64,000 nucleotides of DNA from Candidatus Aalborgiella aggregata (GCA_016705065.1 JADIYY010000001.1:1-64000); one strand, 5' to 3'. Positions 9,194-18,697 are shown, counted from the first letter of the stretch. Notes: generated from the letters alone by a model not told the origin. A program made the numbers and translations.

Positions 9194-9636
9194 AGCACCA
9201 CACCTGCACAAATCCATTGTGCAAAATACATCAAACTGCCTAGCGAGTGCCAGAGCATTAAATTCTCTCTGGCGACAATGCGAGGTGCAATGCCGAATTG
9301 AATGAGTAAGGCCAGTAACATACCAAGTGCTATATATATAATAGCATCATAGGCAATCAATACGCCGGATACAGGCTGATTTTCTATATATTTTTCAGAA
9401 CTAAGTGCTGTATTAGCGGTTTTTTCTTTTTGAAATCGCAAAGCCAGCAAGAGCACCAGACCACAAGCCACAGACACCCAAGTTTGCGCTTCAAACAATC
9501 GTGCTGCCATGTTGCCGGCCAACTGCTTGCTGGGCAAGTGGCTGAACAGCAGAGGCACAACAATGAAGCCTAAGGTGGTCAAACTGCCCCACCACAGCGC
9601 AGCAGGGAATTTAAGCCAAGCACCTAGACGCATCAA
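9178..9636 (-). CDS. DUF4149 (TMEM205-like) membrane protein with in-frame repeat peptide
   Basis: 152 residues with four predicted membrane segments: [52 protein letters not shown] and [18 protein letters not shown]. This is the DUF4149 layout; the function is unknown. Its start overlaps the htpG stop by 4 nt (ATGA), so the two are probably translationally coupled. The loop between segments 2 and 3 carries [19 protein letters not shown], encoded by the antisense strand of an interspersed element (9329-9397). The MocR gene at 26993 carries almost the same peptide. Confidence 0.8.
   Translation of the reverse strand: MMRLGAWLKFPAALWWGSLTTLGFIVVPLLFSHLPSKQLAGNMAARLFEAQTWVSVACGLVLLLALRFQKEKTANTALSSEKYIENQPVSGVLIAYDAIIYIALGMLLALLIQFGIAPRIVARENLMLWHSLGSLMYFAQWICAGVVLWKVR
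9329..9397 (+). repeat. Interspersed palindromic element, copy C (inside DUF4149 gene)
   Basis: Full-length copy: GCTAT..ATAGCATCATAGGCAAT, ATACGCCGGATACAGGC, TGATTTTCTATATATTTTT. The host gene reads the opposite strand, giving [19 protein letters not shown]. Confidence 0.85.
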
Positions 9637-11612
9637 ACTAACAAGGCATTCACCCGGCGCACGTAGGCGGCAGGGTCGGATGGCATGCCGCCTTCGGCCA
9701 ACAAAGCTTGGTCAAACAGAATGTGTGCCAAATCGTTGAAATGCACTGAACCCTCCAGCTTTTTCACAAGCGCGTGTTCGGCGTTGACTTCCAACACAGG
9801 TTTCACATCGGGTGCGGCTTGGCCTGCTTGCTTTAACATGCGTGCCAGTTGCGTGCTCATGCCGTGGTCTTGCACCACCAAACAAGCGGGTGAATCAACC
9901 AAGCGGGTGGTGACGCGCACGTCTTCCACTTGGTCCTTCAAGGCTTCTTTGAGTTTGGCGAGCAGGGGCTTGAAGGTTTCGGCGGCTTCTTCCGCTGCCT
10001 TCTTTTCGGCTTCGTCTTGCAACTTGCCTAAATCGACAGCGCCTTTGGCCACGCTTTGCAGCGGTGTGCCGTCAAAGTCGTGCAAGTAGTTCAGCGCCCA
10101 CTCGTCTACGCGGTCTGTCATCAGCAAGACTTCAATGCCTTTTTTCTTGAACACTTCCAGTTGCGGGCTGTTTTTAGCGGCTGCAGCATTGTCGGCCGTG
10201 ATGTAGTAAATCGCTTCTTGGCCTTCTTTCATGCGGGCTTTGTAGTCAGCAAAACTCACCGATGTGGTGTCGGTGGTGCTGGTGGCAAAGCGCAACAATT
10301 TGGCCAGGCGGTCTTTGTTGGCAAAGTCTTCGCCCAATCCTTCTTTCATGACGGCGCCAAATTCGGCATAGAACTTGTCGTATTTACCGACGGCCGCATC
10401 TTGTTCGGTTTTTTCTTCGGCAGAGAGTACATCTGTCACACCGTCTTCAGCTTTAGGAAGAGTGTTGTTCTTCGCCATGTCTTCCAACATGCCCAGTACG
10501 CGCTTGGTACAGCCTTCACGAATGGCTTTCACGTCGCGGCTTTCTTGCAGCAATTCGCGACTCACGTTCAGTGGCAAGTCGTTGGAATCAACCACGCCTT
10601 TGACAAAACGCAAATAGGTTGGCAGCAGTGCTTCGGCATCATCCATGATGAACACGCGCTTGACATACAGTTTCAAACCAGTGGCGCGTTCGCGGTTGTA
10701 AATGTCCATGGGCGCTTTGGCAGGTATGTACAAAAGCTGGGTGTACTCTTGATTGCCCTCTACGCGGTTATGCGTGTGTGCCAGCGCATCGGTATGGTCG
10801 TGGCTGATTTGTTTGTAAAACTCTTGGTATTGCTCTGGTGTGATGTCTTTCTTCGAACGGGTCCACAGGGCGCTTGCTTGGTTCACGGTTTCCCATTCGC
10901 CCGTCATCACCATGCCGCCGCCAGTAGTGCCTTTGGATGGATCGTCTTTGTCCAGTGGTTCGCCTTCTTTCCACTCTTCTTTTTCCATCAAAATGGGCAG
11001 GCTGATATGGTCTGAATACTTGCTGATCAGGCTCTTCAGTTTCCATGTGCTGGCGTATTCCAGCGCATCATCACGCAAATGCAATATCACACTGGTACCA
11101 CGCTGGGCGCGGTCAATGTTTTCGATTTCAAAATCGCCAGAGCCGCCACTGACCCAACGCACGCCTTCTTTGGCTGGCAAACCCGCGCGACGCGATTCAA
11201 CCGTGATTTTGTCTGCCACGATGAAACCCGAATAAAACCCCACACCAAATTGACCAATGAGTTGTGAATCTGCTTTTTGGTCGCCAGACAGTTTGGAGAC
11301 AAAATCTTTGGTACCGCTTTTGGCAATGGTGCCCAAGTTGTCAATCGCTTCTTGTTGGGAGAGTCCAATGCCGTTATCGGCAATGGTGATGGTTTTCGCA
11401 TCTTTATCAAAGCTCACACGCACTTCCAAATTGGGCGCGTCTTCGTACAAGGCGTTGTTGTTCAGGGCTTCAAAACGCAATTTGTCGCAGGCATCCGACG
11501 CGTTGGATACCAACTCGCGCATGAAAATTTCTTTGTTGGAATACAGCGCATGGGTAACGAGGTGCAGCAGTTGCGCCACTTCGGCTTGAAAGGAAAGGGT
11601 TTGTTTGGACAT
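9633..11612 (-). CDS. htpG: Molecular chaperone HtpG (Hsp90)
   Basis: 659 residues, somewhat longer than the E. coli protein. The GHKL ATPase domain is intact: catalytic Glu33 in [18 protein letters not shown] near 79-84, the lid [11 protein letters not shown] near 94, and [11 protein letters not shown] at 120-130. The middle domain carries [20 protein letters not shown] with its conserved Arg, and the C-terminal dimerisation domain ends in ARMLKQAGQ and [20 protein letters not shown]. It is a cytosolic ATP-dependent chaperone. Its stop overlaps the start of the downstream DUF4149 gene by 4 nt. Confidence 0.97.
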   Translation of the reverse strand: MSKQTLSFQAEVAQLLHLVTHALYSNKEIFMRELVSNASDACDKLRFEALNNNALYEDAPNLEVRVSFDKDAKTITIADNGIGLSQQEAIDNLGTIAKSGTKDFVSKLSGDQKADSQLIGQFGVGFYSGFIVADKITVESRRAGLPAKEGVRWVSGGSGDFEIENIDRAQRGTSVILHLRDDALEYASTWKLKSLISKYSDHISLPILMEKEEWKEGEPLDKDDPSKGTTGGGMVMTGEWETVNQASALWTRSKKDITPEQYQEFYKQISHDHTDALAHTHNRVEGNQEYTQLLYIPAKAPMDIYNRERATGLKLYVKRVFIMDDAEALLPTYLRFVKGVVDSNDLPLNVSRELLQESRDVKAIREGCTKRVLGMLEDMAKNNTLPKAEDGVTDVLSAEEKTEQDAAVGKYDKFYAEFGAVMKEGLGEDFANKDRLAKLLRFATSTTDTTSVSFADYKARMKEGQEAIYYITADNAAAAKNSPQLEVFKKKGIEVLLMTDRVDEWALNYLHDFDGTPLQSVAKGAVDLGKLQDEAEKKAAEEAAETFKPLLAKLKEALKDQVEDVRVTTRLVDSPACLVVQDHGMSTQLARMLKQAGQAAPDVKPVLEVNAEHALVKKLEGSVHFNDLAHILFDQALLAEGGMPSDPAAYVRRVNALLV

Positions 11613-11728
11613 AGAACGTAGAATCGAGCAAAGAAAATTGAATACAAAGAAGAGACCGCATTTTAACTAGGGGCAAGATTCTGAATTTCAAGAGACAAAA
11701 AACAAACAGTGCCACAGAATCGGGCACC

Positions 11729-12480
11729 TTGCCCGAAGTGAATTTCAGCGATTGGGGTGATGTTCGCACGCTGCATTTAGGCACGCCGTGGATTCAAGGC
11801 AGCATGTTGATTGATGCCCCTTTTGACATTGAATTGGAATACGTGCAACGTATGATGGCATGGCTTTTGTTCGTGGACCCAAGCAGTGTTGCCAAACGCC
11901 AAGCCATGCAATTGGGACTGGGGGCCGCCACATGCACCAAATTTTGTTATAAAAATTGCGCATGCACACCACTGCCATTGAAATCAACTCGCAAGTGGTT
12001 TCAGCCTGCCGCTTGTGGTTCAAATTGCCGCCCGATGAGGCGCGTTTGCAAGTAGTGGTGGCCGATGCAGCGCTGGAAATCAAAAAAGCCAAATGGCACG
12101 GGCAAATCGACGCATTGCAAGTGGATTTGTATGACGAAGAAGCCGCAGCGCCGGTGTTGGACAGCAGCGAGTTTTATGCCGATTGCAAACAATTGTTGAC
12201 CGACGATGGCATCTTGACGGTGAATTTATTTGGTCGTTCTTCCAGCTTTCAAAGTACGGTAGACAAAATTACTGAAGTTTTTGGAGCCAATGCGGTTTGG
12301 GCATTCAAAGCCACCCGCGAAGGCAACACCATCGTTTTGGCCCAGCGAACACCCACGCAGCCTAAACGTGAAGCTTTGCAAGCTCAGGCAGTAGAAATTG
12401 AAAGCAAATTTGGCTTGCCCGCATCCAAGTGGTTGAAGGTGTTTAAACCAATATATGTGAAAAATAAATTCACAATGTGA
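11729..12480 (+). pseudogene. Spermidine-synthase-like methyltransferase-fold protein, single frameshift
   Basis: Two overlapping frames make one protein of about 250 residues. The first (TTG 11729, or an upstream start) encodes LPEVNFSDWGDVRTLHLGTPWIQGSM and ELEYVQRMMAWLLF, ending after LGLG; the second resumes with LRMHTTAIEINSQVVSACRLWF, IDALQVDLYDEEAAAPVLDS and LLTDDGILTVNLFGRSSS. These are features of the PLN02823/SpeE-like group. A missing A in the AAAAA run near 11950 accounts for the break. Whether relatives have aminopropyltransferase activity is uncertain. Either a recent frameshift or a sequencing error; no premature stop occurs otherwise. Confidence 0.75.
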
Positions 12481-12569
12481 AAAAACAAGGGTTTACCCGC
12501 AAATTTTTGCTTACACGTAGCTTATTGCAGGGACATAATCAACTTATCAATTTTCTTGGAAGGTTAATA

Positions 12570-13058
12570 ATGTTGATTAAAAGTCAAAAAGATTTTTTTG
12601 CTGGTTTGCTGTTCACAGGGGTGGGTTTGGCGTTTGCGATAGGCGCGGTCAGCTATGGCATGGGCGATGCGGCAAAAATGGGCCCAGGTTATTTCCCACG
12701 TTTGGTAGGTTTGTTGATGACTGCATTAGGCGGCTTCATTATTTTTGAATCTTTGACCATCAAGACGGAAGACGGCGAGAAAATTGGCAAATGGGCATGG
12801 AAGCCTTTGTTTTTTATTCTGGCTGCTAACTTGGTTTTTGGCGCACTGCTGGCAGGTCTTCCCAGCATAGGACTTCCCGCATTTGGTTTGATTGTTGCAA
12901 TCTACGCTTTGACTTTCATAGCCAGCTTGGCTGGTGATGAGTTCAATTTCAAGGGCGTATTTGTGCTGGCCACGGTACTGGCCATTATTAGCTATGCCGC
13001 TTTTATTTTGTTGCTGAAATTGCAGTTCCCAGTGTGGCCCGCATTTTTAACCAAGTAA
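12570..13058 (+). CDS. tctB: Tripartite tricarboxylate transporter, small membrane subunit TctB
   Basis: The open frame begins at 12477, but ATG 12570 with TTGGAAGG upstream starts the typical MLIKSQKDFFAGLLFTGVGLAFAIGA, giving 162 residues. It has four membrane segments and the TctB signature MGDAAKMGPGYFPRLVG at about residues 30-47. TctB pairs with TctA in the inner membrane as a secondary symporter fed by a periplasmic TctC. The tctA partner follows 35 nt downstream. No tctC lies beside it here; a complete tctCBA set is at 42.2-45.2 kb. Confidence 0.88.
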   Translation: MLIKSQKDFFAGLLFTGVGLAFAIGAVSYGMGDAAKMGPGYFPRLVGLLMTALGGFIIFESLTIKTEDGEKIGKWAWKPLFFILAANLVFGALLAGLPSIGLPAFGLIVAIYALTFIASLAGDEFNFKGVFVLATVLAIISYAAFILLLKLQFPVWPAFLTK

Positions 13059-13093
13059 TGTTTGCCACCAATTTAAAAGCACAAGGATAAAAA

Positions 13094-15892
13094 ATGGATT
13101 TATTTAACAACCTGAGTTTAGGTTTTGGTGTGGCATTCACGCAGGTGAATTTGATGTACGCCTTCATCGGCTGTTTGTTGGGTACCTTGATTGGCGTTTT
13201 GCCAGGCATTGGGCCTTTGGCAACCATCGCGATGCTATTACCTGCAACCTATGCTTTGCCACCCGTATCCGCTTTAATCATGTTGGCAGGTATTTACTAT
13301 GGTGCACAGTATGGAGGTTCAACTACAGCTGTGTTGGTGAATTTGCCTGGCGAAGCGTCGTCGGTGGTGACCATCATTGACGGGCATCAAATGGCGCGCA
13401 ATGGGCGTGCGGGGCCTGCGCTGGCGGCTGCAGGTTTGGGCTCATTCTTTGCTGGTTGTGTAGGTACATTGGTTTTGGCAGCGTTTGCGGTGCCGTTAAC
13501 TGAAGTGGCATTCAAGTTTGGTCCTGCAGAATATTTTTCACTCATGATTTTGGGTTTGGTCGGCGCTGTGGTGTTGGCTTCTGGTTCATTGCTCAAAGCG
13601 GTTGGCATGATTTTGCTGGGTCTGCTGCTGGGTTTGGTAGGTACCGACGTCAATTCTGGCGTGGCGCGCTACAGTTTTGATATTCCAGAGCTGACCGATG
13701 GTTTGGGCTTTATCGTGATTGCGATGGGCGTGTTTGGCTATGGCGAAATCATTCACAACTTGGGTAAGCATGAAAGCGAGCGGCAAGTCTACACATCCGA
13801 AGTCAAAGGCTTGATGCCAACTTTGGAAGATTTCAAACGCATGGTTCCGGCCACATTGCGTGGCACAGCATTAGGCTCAGTGCTGGGTATTTTGCCGGGC
13901 GGCGGTGCAGTGATGGCGGCGTTTGCCGCTTATACGATTGAGAAGAAAACCAAACTGAATCCAGGTGAAGTGCCATTTGGTAAAGGCAATATTCGGGGTG
14001 TTGCAGCACCAGAGGCTGCCAACAATGCAGCGTCGCAAACTTCATTTATTCCCTTGCTCACATTAGGTATTCCGCCAAATGCGGTGATGGCCTTGATGGT
14101 GGGCGCGATGACGATTCACAACATTCAACCTGGTCCTCAGGTGATGACCAGCAACCCTGAACTCTTTTGGGGTTTGATTGCATCCATGTGGATTGGCAAT
14201 GCCATGTTGATTATTTTGAATTTGCCACTGATTGGCATTTGGATCAAATTGCTGAGCGTGCCATACCGTTGGTTATTCCCGGCCATTGTGCTGTTCTGCG
14301 CAATTGGCGTGTATTCCACCAATAACAATACCTTTGATATCTGGATGGTGGCGATATTTGGTTTCATCGGTTATGTGTTCATCAAACTGGGCATGGAGCC
14401 AGCGCCATTGCTATTGGGCTTTATTTTGGGCCCCATGATGGAAGAAAACTTGCGCCGTGCCAAAAAGCGGCGTTCTCAGAATGCCGCTTTTTTTATGCCA
14501 ACAAAATTCGCTACCATTGGCGCTATGAGTAACCATTTGCAAACCGTACAACATCACGTGCAGCATCTCGTCCAGCATCCGCTTCGGGTTGCTCTGCACA
14601 ACGAAATCCACGCCCGTCCGCCGGAGGCGCTGACTGCGCCTATCGCCATCACCCACATCGTGATGCTGTGCAGTGAAGACGAACGCAAAGCCAGTCGTGC
14701 GCATGTGGCCAAACTCTTGCGAGACCACCATTTGCCGCAGCTCGACGACCATGCCACACACATCCGGATGGATATTGCAGGTTTTCGATTGCGTTGGGAG
14801 CTGCATACCGAATTCGTCAATTACACTTTCATGCGCAACATTGATGTTGCTGAAATGCCAGAAGTATCACAAGTCCAATTACCAACCGCTTTAGAAGCTG
14901 TGCCCCAAGCTTGGTTGGCAGGTTTGCCCGGGCAAAATGTTTCCAGTGCCCATTTGTGGGTGATGAAACAAAACGGATTTCAAATCAAGCAACAAAGCGA
15001 TGCGTGGTGCAAAACCTTGTTGAATGAAGACACCTTGGTGGGCTCCAATGTGGCTGGCGGCTTTGCGCAAGTGTTCACTGATTTTGCGATTCATGCCGAT
15101 GGCTATTCACGCGTTTTGGTGTTTGCGGGCGACATGTCACAGAGGCGCATAGGACGCTTGGTTTTGCGATTGATTGAAATTGAAACCTACCGCATGTTGG
15201 CTTTACTGGGTTTGCCTGTTGCACGTCAGTCAGCGCACGCTTTGATGCAGCAAGAAACTGATTTGGTTGATTTGGCGCAGGCTATCCGCAGTTCAGGCAG
15301 TTCAGGCAGTGCAGGCAGTGCTGACCAATTAGACGATGCCAAACTGCTGGATCGATTGACCTTGTTGGCAGGTCAAGTAGAAAGCCAATACGCTGCCACG
15401 CATTCGCGCTTTTCAGCCAGCACGGCCTATTTCAAATTGGTGGACGATCGCATCAAAGAAATTGACGAATCGCGCTTGCCAGGCTTGCAAACCATAAGAG
15501 AATTCATGGACCGGCGTCTCACGCCTGCACGCAGCACCTGCGAGTGGGCGGCCAAGCGTCAAGACGCGCTGTCCACCCGTGTGTCGCGCATCAGCAATTT
15601 GCTCAGCACGCGGGTTGAGATTGAACAACAACAAAACAGCCAAGCTTTGCTGTCAACCATGAACTCACGGCAAGATTTGCAGCTTAAATTGCAGTCCACG
15701 GTCGAAGGCTTGTCAGTGGCAGCGATCACCTATTACATCGTGGGGCTGATTGGCTATGTGGCCAAAGGGGCGCAGAAAATGAATTGGCCACTCAGCAGTG
15801 AAATGACTTCGGCTATCGCAGTACCTTTTGTGGCGCTGGTGGTTTGGTGGTCATTGAAGCGCGTGCACCGCAAAATCAAAGGGCATGGATGA
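13094..15892 (+). CDS. tctA: TctA large membrane subunit (C-terminus lost) fused in frame to DUF3422 protein
   Basis: One open frame of 932 codons. Residues 1-456 are Tct[41 protein letters not shown], and the second half GILPGGGAVMAAFAAYTIEK, ending GPMMEENLRRA. In the other TctA of this window 45 more residues with a last membrane helix follow this motif; here the frame instead runs into KKRRSQNAAFF, which is the coding of a rho-independent hairpin (14462-14494), then continues in frame with a DUF3422 protein from Met478. A deletion at the 3' end of tctA probably removed its stop codon. The cell may make TctA lacking its last helix, a fusion, or DUF3422 from its own start. Confidence 0.75.
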   Translation: MDLFNNLSLGFGVAFTQVNLMYAFIGCLLGTLIGVLPGIGPLATIAMLLPATYALPPVSALIMLAGIYYGAQYGGSTTAVLVNLPGEASSVVTIIDGHQMARNGRAGPALAAAGLGSFFAGCVGTLVLAAFAVPLTEVAFKFGPAEYFSLMILGLVGAVVLASGSLLKAVGMILLGLLLGLVGTDVNSGVARYSFDIPELTDGLGFIVIAMGVFGYGEIIHNLGKHESERQVYTSEVKGLMPTLEDFKRMVPATLRGTALGSVLGILPGGGAVMAAFAAYTIEKKTKLNPGEVPFGKGNIRGVAAPEAANNAASQTSFIPLLTLGIPPNAVMALMVGAMTIHNIQPGPQVMTSNPELFWGLIASMWIGNAMLIILNLPLIGIWIKLLSVPYRWLFPAIVLFCAIGVYSTNNNTFDIWMVAIFGFIGYVFIKLGMEPAPLLLGFILGPMMEENLRRAKKRRSQNAAFFMPTKFATIGAMSNHLQTVQHHVQHLVQHPLRVALHNEIHARPPEALTAPIAITHIVMLCSEDERKASRAHVAKLLRDHHLPQLDDHATHIRMDIAGFRLRWELHTEFVNYTFMRNIDVAEMPEVSQVQLPTALEAVPQAWLAGLPGQNVSSAHLWVMKQNGFQIKQQSDAWCKTLLNEDTLVGSNVAGGFAQVFTDFAIHADGYSRVLVFAGDMSQRRIGRLVLRLIEIETYRMLALLGLPVARQSAHALMQQETDLVDLAQAIRSSGSSGSAGSADQLDDAKLLDRLTLLAGQVESQYAATHSRFSASTAYFKLVDDRIKEIDESRLPGLQTIREFMDRRLTPARSTCEWAAKRQDALSTRVSRISNLLSTRVEIEQQQNSQALLSTMNSRQDLQLKLQSTVEGLSVAAITYYIVGLIGYVAKGAQKMNWPLSSEMTSAIAVPFVALVVWWSLKRVHRKIKGHG
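14462..14494 (+). terminator. Rho-independent terminator lying inside the tctA-DUF3422 open frame
   Basis: Perfect arms AAAAAGCGGC and GCCGCTTTTT with a nearly self-paired interior and a seven-T tail. It sits where a tctA terminator is expected, but no stop codon precedes it. Confidence 0.8.
14525..15892 (+). CDS. DUF3422 family membrane-anchored protein (own start inside the fusion frame)
   Basis: ATG 14525 gives 455 residues beginning MSNHLQTVQHHVQHLVQHPLR and LHNEIHARPPEAL, the conserved DUF3422 N-terminus. The centre is soluble with a probable coiled coil (VEQQQNSQALLSTMNSRQDLQL), and two C-terminal membrane helices follow (AAITYYIVGLIGYVAKG and AIAVPFVALVVWW). A short Ser/Gly repeat (SSGSSGSAGSAD) comes from three tandem 9-bp units near 15295. 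Function unknown. It overlaps the next gene by 4 nt (ATGA). I think this, rather than the full fusion, is the native DUF3422 gene. Confidence 0.75.
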   Translation: MSNHLQTVQHHVQHLVQHPLRVALHNEIHARPPEALTAPIAITHIVMLCSEDERKASRAHVAKLLRDHHLPQLDDHATHIRMDIAGFRLRWELHTEFVNYTFMRNIDVAEMPEVSQVQLPTALEAVPQAWLAGLPGQNVSSAHLWVMKQNGFQIKQQSDAWCKTLLNEDTLVGSNVAGGFAQVFTDFAIHADGYSRVLVFAGDMSQRRIGRLVLRLIEIETYRMLALLGLPVARQSAHALMQQETDLVDLAQAIRSSGSSGSAGSADQLDDAKLLDRLTLLAGQVESQYAATHSRFSASTAYFKLVDDRIKEIDESRLPGLQTIREFMDRRLTPARSTCEWAAKRQDALSTRVSRISNLLSTRVEIEQQQNSQALLSTMNSRQDLQLKLQSTVEGLSVAAITYYIVGLIGYVAKGAQKMNWPLSSEMTSAIAVPFVALVVWWSLKRVHRKIKGHG

Positions 15893-16791
15893 AAAGCAGA
15901 GTGCAATGCGTTCTGAATTTAGCCTTGCTCGTAGGTGCGATTTTTGCAAATATGAATGCATGGGCAGTCGATGTTCAACATGTTCCTGCACCGGCTAAAG
16001 CGGCAACATCAAATCCATGCCCAGACGCAGACGGTGTGAACAAAGTGGATGGTAAATTAGAGTGCTTGGTCATACATACTGTGCGAAACAAAAAAATTGA
16101 TGCTGCCCACAAAGGCCAGGTGCGTCAGCTCAACAAACATGACAAAGCCAGCACTACATTGTTGGTCTATTTGCATGGCGACAGCAGCCGTGGTGGTTTG
16201 TACGACAGGCATTTCAAACACTTCAATGGGTTTGCGAATCAACACACCGTGTTTGTGGGCATGATTCGGCCCGGCTATGCCGATTCAAACAAAAACGCCT
16301 CCACTGGCAGCAGCATGGGCGGTGGTGACAATTACACGACGCACAATGTAGATGCCGTTGCCAATGCCATTCAAGCGCTTAAAGCCAAATACAGCGCACG
16401 CCGTGTGATGCTGGTTGGTTATTCAGGCGGTGCGGCAACAGCCGGCCTGATCTTAGGCCGACATCCAGATTTGATTGATGATGCCGTACTGATTGCTTGC
16501 CCTTGCGATTTGAATATCCGTCGCCAAGGTTGGGCGAAGAACATTGTTAGGCGCAGTTTGTCACCGCATGAAGTGGCCGATAAAGTTTTCAAAACAGTGC
16601 ATGTCACCGCCATCACAGGGGCAAAAGACATTAACACCAAGCCCGAACAAGTCACAGGTTATATTCAAACCTTGCAAGCACATGGCGTGAAAGCACGCTA
16701 CATTGAAGTGCCCAATGCCACGCATGAAGCGGGGATTTTTGGAACTGCACAATTGCGTCAAGTGGTTCAAAGCCATTTACAACGTCAATAA
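15889..16791 (+). CDS. Secreted alpha/beta hydrolase
   Basis: ATG 15889 overlaps the DUF3422 stop by 4 nt, giving 300 residues. Residues 1-26 are a signal peptide (LALLVGAIFANMNAWAVD). The nucleophile elbow is GYSGGAAT (Ser of GxSxG), an oxyanion-type loop is LVYLHGDSSRGG, and a C-terminal ATHEAGIF supplies the likely catalytic His. A CPCD motif may be a disulfide. It looks like a periplasmic esterase or peptidase of the alpha/beta fold; the substrate is unknown. Confidence 0.75.
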   Translation: MKSRVQCVLNLALLVGAIFANMNAWAVDVQHVPAPAKAATSNPCPDADGVNKVDGKLECLVIHTVRNKKIDAAHKGQVRQLNKHDKASTTLLVYLHGDSSRGGLYDRHFKHFNGFANQHTVFVGMIRPGYADSNKNASTGSSMGGGDNYTTHNVDAVANAIQALKAKYSARRVMLVGYSGGAATAGLILGRHPDLIDDAVLIACPCDLNIRRQGWAKNIVRRSLSPHEVADKVFKTVHVTAITGAKDINTKPEQVTGYIQTLQAHGVKARYIEVPNATHEAGIFGTAQLRQVVQSHLQRQ

Positions 16792-16805
16792 ATGTCTCTT
16801 GCAGC

Positions 16806-16872
16806 AAATACATATGAAAAATCAGGCTATAGTCGGCGTATTTATTGCCTACACTGCTATTAAAAACATAGC
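16806..16872 (-). repeat. Interspersed palindromic element, copy D (intergenic)
   Basis: On the minus strand: GCTAT..ATAGCAGTGTAGGCAAT, ATACGCCGACTATAGCC, TGATTTTTCATATG. It fills most of the gap between the hydrolase and the DMT exporter. Confidence 0.8.
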
Positions 16873-16899
16873 ATTTAAACCCATGCTTGCTATTCAACC

Positions 16900-17814
16900 A
16901 TGAACTCCAATCGATTCACCACGGGGTTGTTGCTGGCGCTGTTGGGCTCTATTGCCTTCAGTGGCAAAGCCATTATTGTGAAATTGGCCTATCGCTATGG
17001 AGTGGACGCTGTCACTTTGTTGATGTACCGCATGCTGTTTGCATTGCCATTTTTTGCCATCATGGCGTGGTGGGCCAGTCGCGGCAAAGCGGCTTTGACA
17101 AAGCACGATTGGTATGGCATCTTGGGTTTGGGCTTCACCGGCTATTACTTAGCCAGCTATTTGGATTTTGCGGGTTTGGCGTACATCACAGCGTCGCTAG
17201 AGCGCTTGATTTTGTACATCAACCCCACACTGGTGCTGATATTAGCTTGGTTGCTGTACAAAAAGCCGATTAGTGCGCGTCAAGTAGCAGGCATGGCCTT
17301 GAGCTATTCCGGCATCTTGCTGGTGTTTGGGCATGAATTGGTGATGCAAGAGTTTGGTGCTGGCGTAGGTGCAGCTAACACGATTTGGGGCTCGCTCTTG
17401 GTGTTTGCCAGCGCCATCAGCTACGCGATATATTTGGCTTATAGCGGTGAATTGGTCAAGCGATTGGGTTCGCTGCGCTTAGTAGGTTTGGCCACCACAG
17501 TAGCTTGTGTGCTTTGCATTGTGCAATTCATGTTGATGCGCCCATTGAGTGCTATGCAAGTTGCGCCTCAAGTCATTTGGTTGTCAGTGCTCAATGCCAC
17601 GCTGTGCACAGCATTGCCCGTGGTGGCGGTGATGATGGCGATAGAGCGCATAGGTGCACCGCTGGCATCACAAACGGGCATGATTGGTCCCATGTCCACC
17701 ATCTTGATGGGCGTCTTCATATTGGGTGAGCCGCTAACCGTCTGGGTGGTGCTGGGCACGGTGTTGGTGTTAAGTGGCGTGTATTGGGTGTCGCGAGGGC
17801 GTGCAAAAGCATGA
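16900..17814 (+). CDS. EamA/DMT-family permease
   Basis: 304 residues with about ten hydrophobic helices arranged as two EamA repeats (residues about 8-140 and 160-295). Recognisable parts are IAFSGKAIIVKLAYRYGVDAVTLLMYRMLFALPFF at the start of repeat 1, and the repeat-2 end IGPMSTILMGVFILGEPLTVWVVLGTVLVLSGV. The family moves metabolites, often out of the cell; no substrate can be read from the sequence. It is separated from the hydrolase by a repeat copy. Confidence 0.85.
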   Translation: MNSNRFTTGLLLALLGSIAFSGKAIIVKLAYRYGVDAVTLLMYRMLFALPFFAIMAWWASRGKAALTKHDWYGILGLGFTGYYLASYLDFAGLAYITASLERLILYINPTLVLILAWLLYKKPISARQVAGMALSYSGILLVFGHELVMQEFGAGVGAANTIWGSLLVFASAISYAIYLAYSGELVKRLGSLRLVGLATTVACVLCIVQFMLMRPLSAMQVAPQVIWLSVLNATLCTALPVVAVMMAIERIGAPLASQTGMIGPMSTILMGVFILGEPLTVWVVLGTVLVLSGVYWVSRGRAKA

Positions 17815-17861
17815 TGCGTAAAGCACGCAAAATTTTTTTTATTGATTAGTGGAGAGACAAC

Positions 17862-18662
17862 ATGGATTTAGGCATTAAAGGTAAATGGGCGCTGGTGTGT
17901 GGTGCCAGCAAAGGCTTGGGCATGGGCTGTGCCATAGCCTTGGCAGCGGAGGGCGTCAATGTGGTGATCGTCGCACGGGGTATGGATGTCTTGCAGCAAA
18001 CTGCTCAACAAATAATGACGCAACACCCGCAGGTGAAAGTACTGTCGGTGGCTGCTGATATCACCACCGAAGCAGGCAGACAAGCCGCTTTTTCGGTTGC
18101 GGGCGGGCCTGGTAAAAACTTTGACATCGTCGTCACCAATGCCGGCGGCCCACCACCAGGGGATTTCCGCGATTGGCAGCGTGACGATTGGGTGAAAGCG
18201 GTGGACGCCAACATGATCACACCCATTGAGCTCATCAAAGCCACGGTTGATGGCATGGTGACACGTGGTTTTGGGCGCATTGTCAACATCACATCCAGCT
18301 CAGTCAAAGCGCCTATTGAAGCTTTGGGCTTGAGCAATGGCGCACGGAGTGGTTTGACCGGCTTTGTCGCCGGTTTGGCACGCACCAGCAAACTGGCCAG
18401 CAACAATGTCACCATCAACAATCTGTTGCCAGGCACATATGACACCGACCGCATCGCCACCATGATGCAAGGCGTGTCGCAAAAAACAGGTCAAGCGGTC
18501 AGCGCACTGCGTGAGTCACGTCAAAACACCATTCCCGCTCGCCGTTTTGGTCAACCCAACGAATTTGGCGCTACCTGTGCGTTTTTGTGCAGTCAACAAG
18601 CCAGCTACATCACAGGTCAAAATATTTTGACCGATGGCGGTGCTTACGCAGGAACGTATTAA
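17862..18662 (+). CDS. SDR-fold protein of the FabG-like group lacking the YxxxK pair
   Basis: 266 residues; ATG after TGGAGAG. Cofactor motif CGASKGLGMGCA (TGxxxGxG type), then ADITTEAG and TNAGGPPPG. The Ser of the catalytic set is present (VNITSSSVKAP), but at the YxxxK site the sequence reads LGLSNGARSGLTGF, so Tyr is replaced by Ser and Lys by Arg. The same substitution is known in a divergent set of SDR proteins, so this is probably inherited and not damage. The C-terminal FLCSQQASYITGQNILTDGG is standard. Substrate and activity are unknown. Confidence 0.85.
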   Translation: MDLGIKGKWALVCGASKGLGMGCAIALAAEGVNVVIVARGMDVLQQTAQQIMTQHPQVKVLSVAADITTEAGRQAAFSVAGGPGKNFDIVVTNAGGPPPGDFRDWQRDDWVKAVDANMITPIELIKATVDGMVTRGFGRIVNITSSSVKAPIEALGLSNGARSGLTGFVAGLARTSKLASNNVTINNLLPGTYDTDRIATMMQGVSQKTGQAVSALRESRQNTIPARRFGQPNEFGATCAFLCSQQASYITGQNILTDGGAYAGTY

Positions 18663-18680
18663 TCTGAGGATTTTTGCTTG

Positions 18681-18686
18681 TATAAT
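18681..18686 (+). promoter_or_regulatory. -10 box of the tRNA-Arg promoter
   Basis: TATAAT lies 11 nt before the tRNA 5' end. A matching -35 box is not clear; it would lie over the stop codon of the SDR gene. Confidence 0.5.
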
Positions 18687-18697
18687 CGATAGTCTGT

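Noticed and set aside
10056..11015. 319-codon frame opposite htpG
   Set aside because: Antisense shadow of htpG with skewed composition (Phe, Val and Gly-rich); htpG itself is certain.
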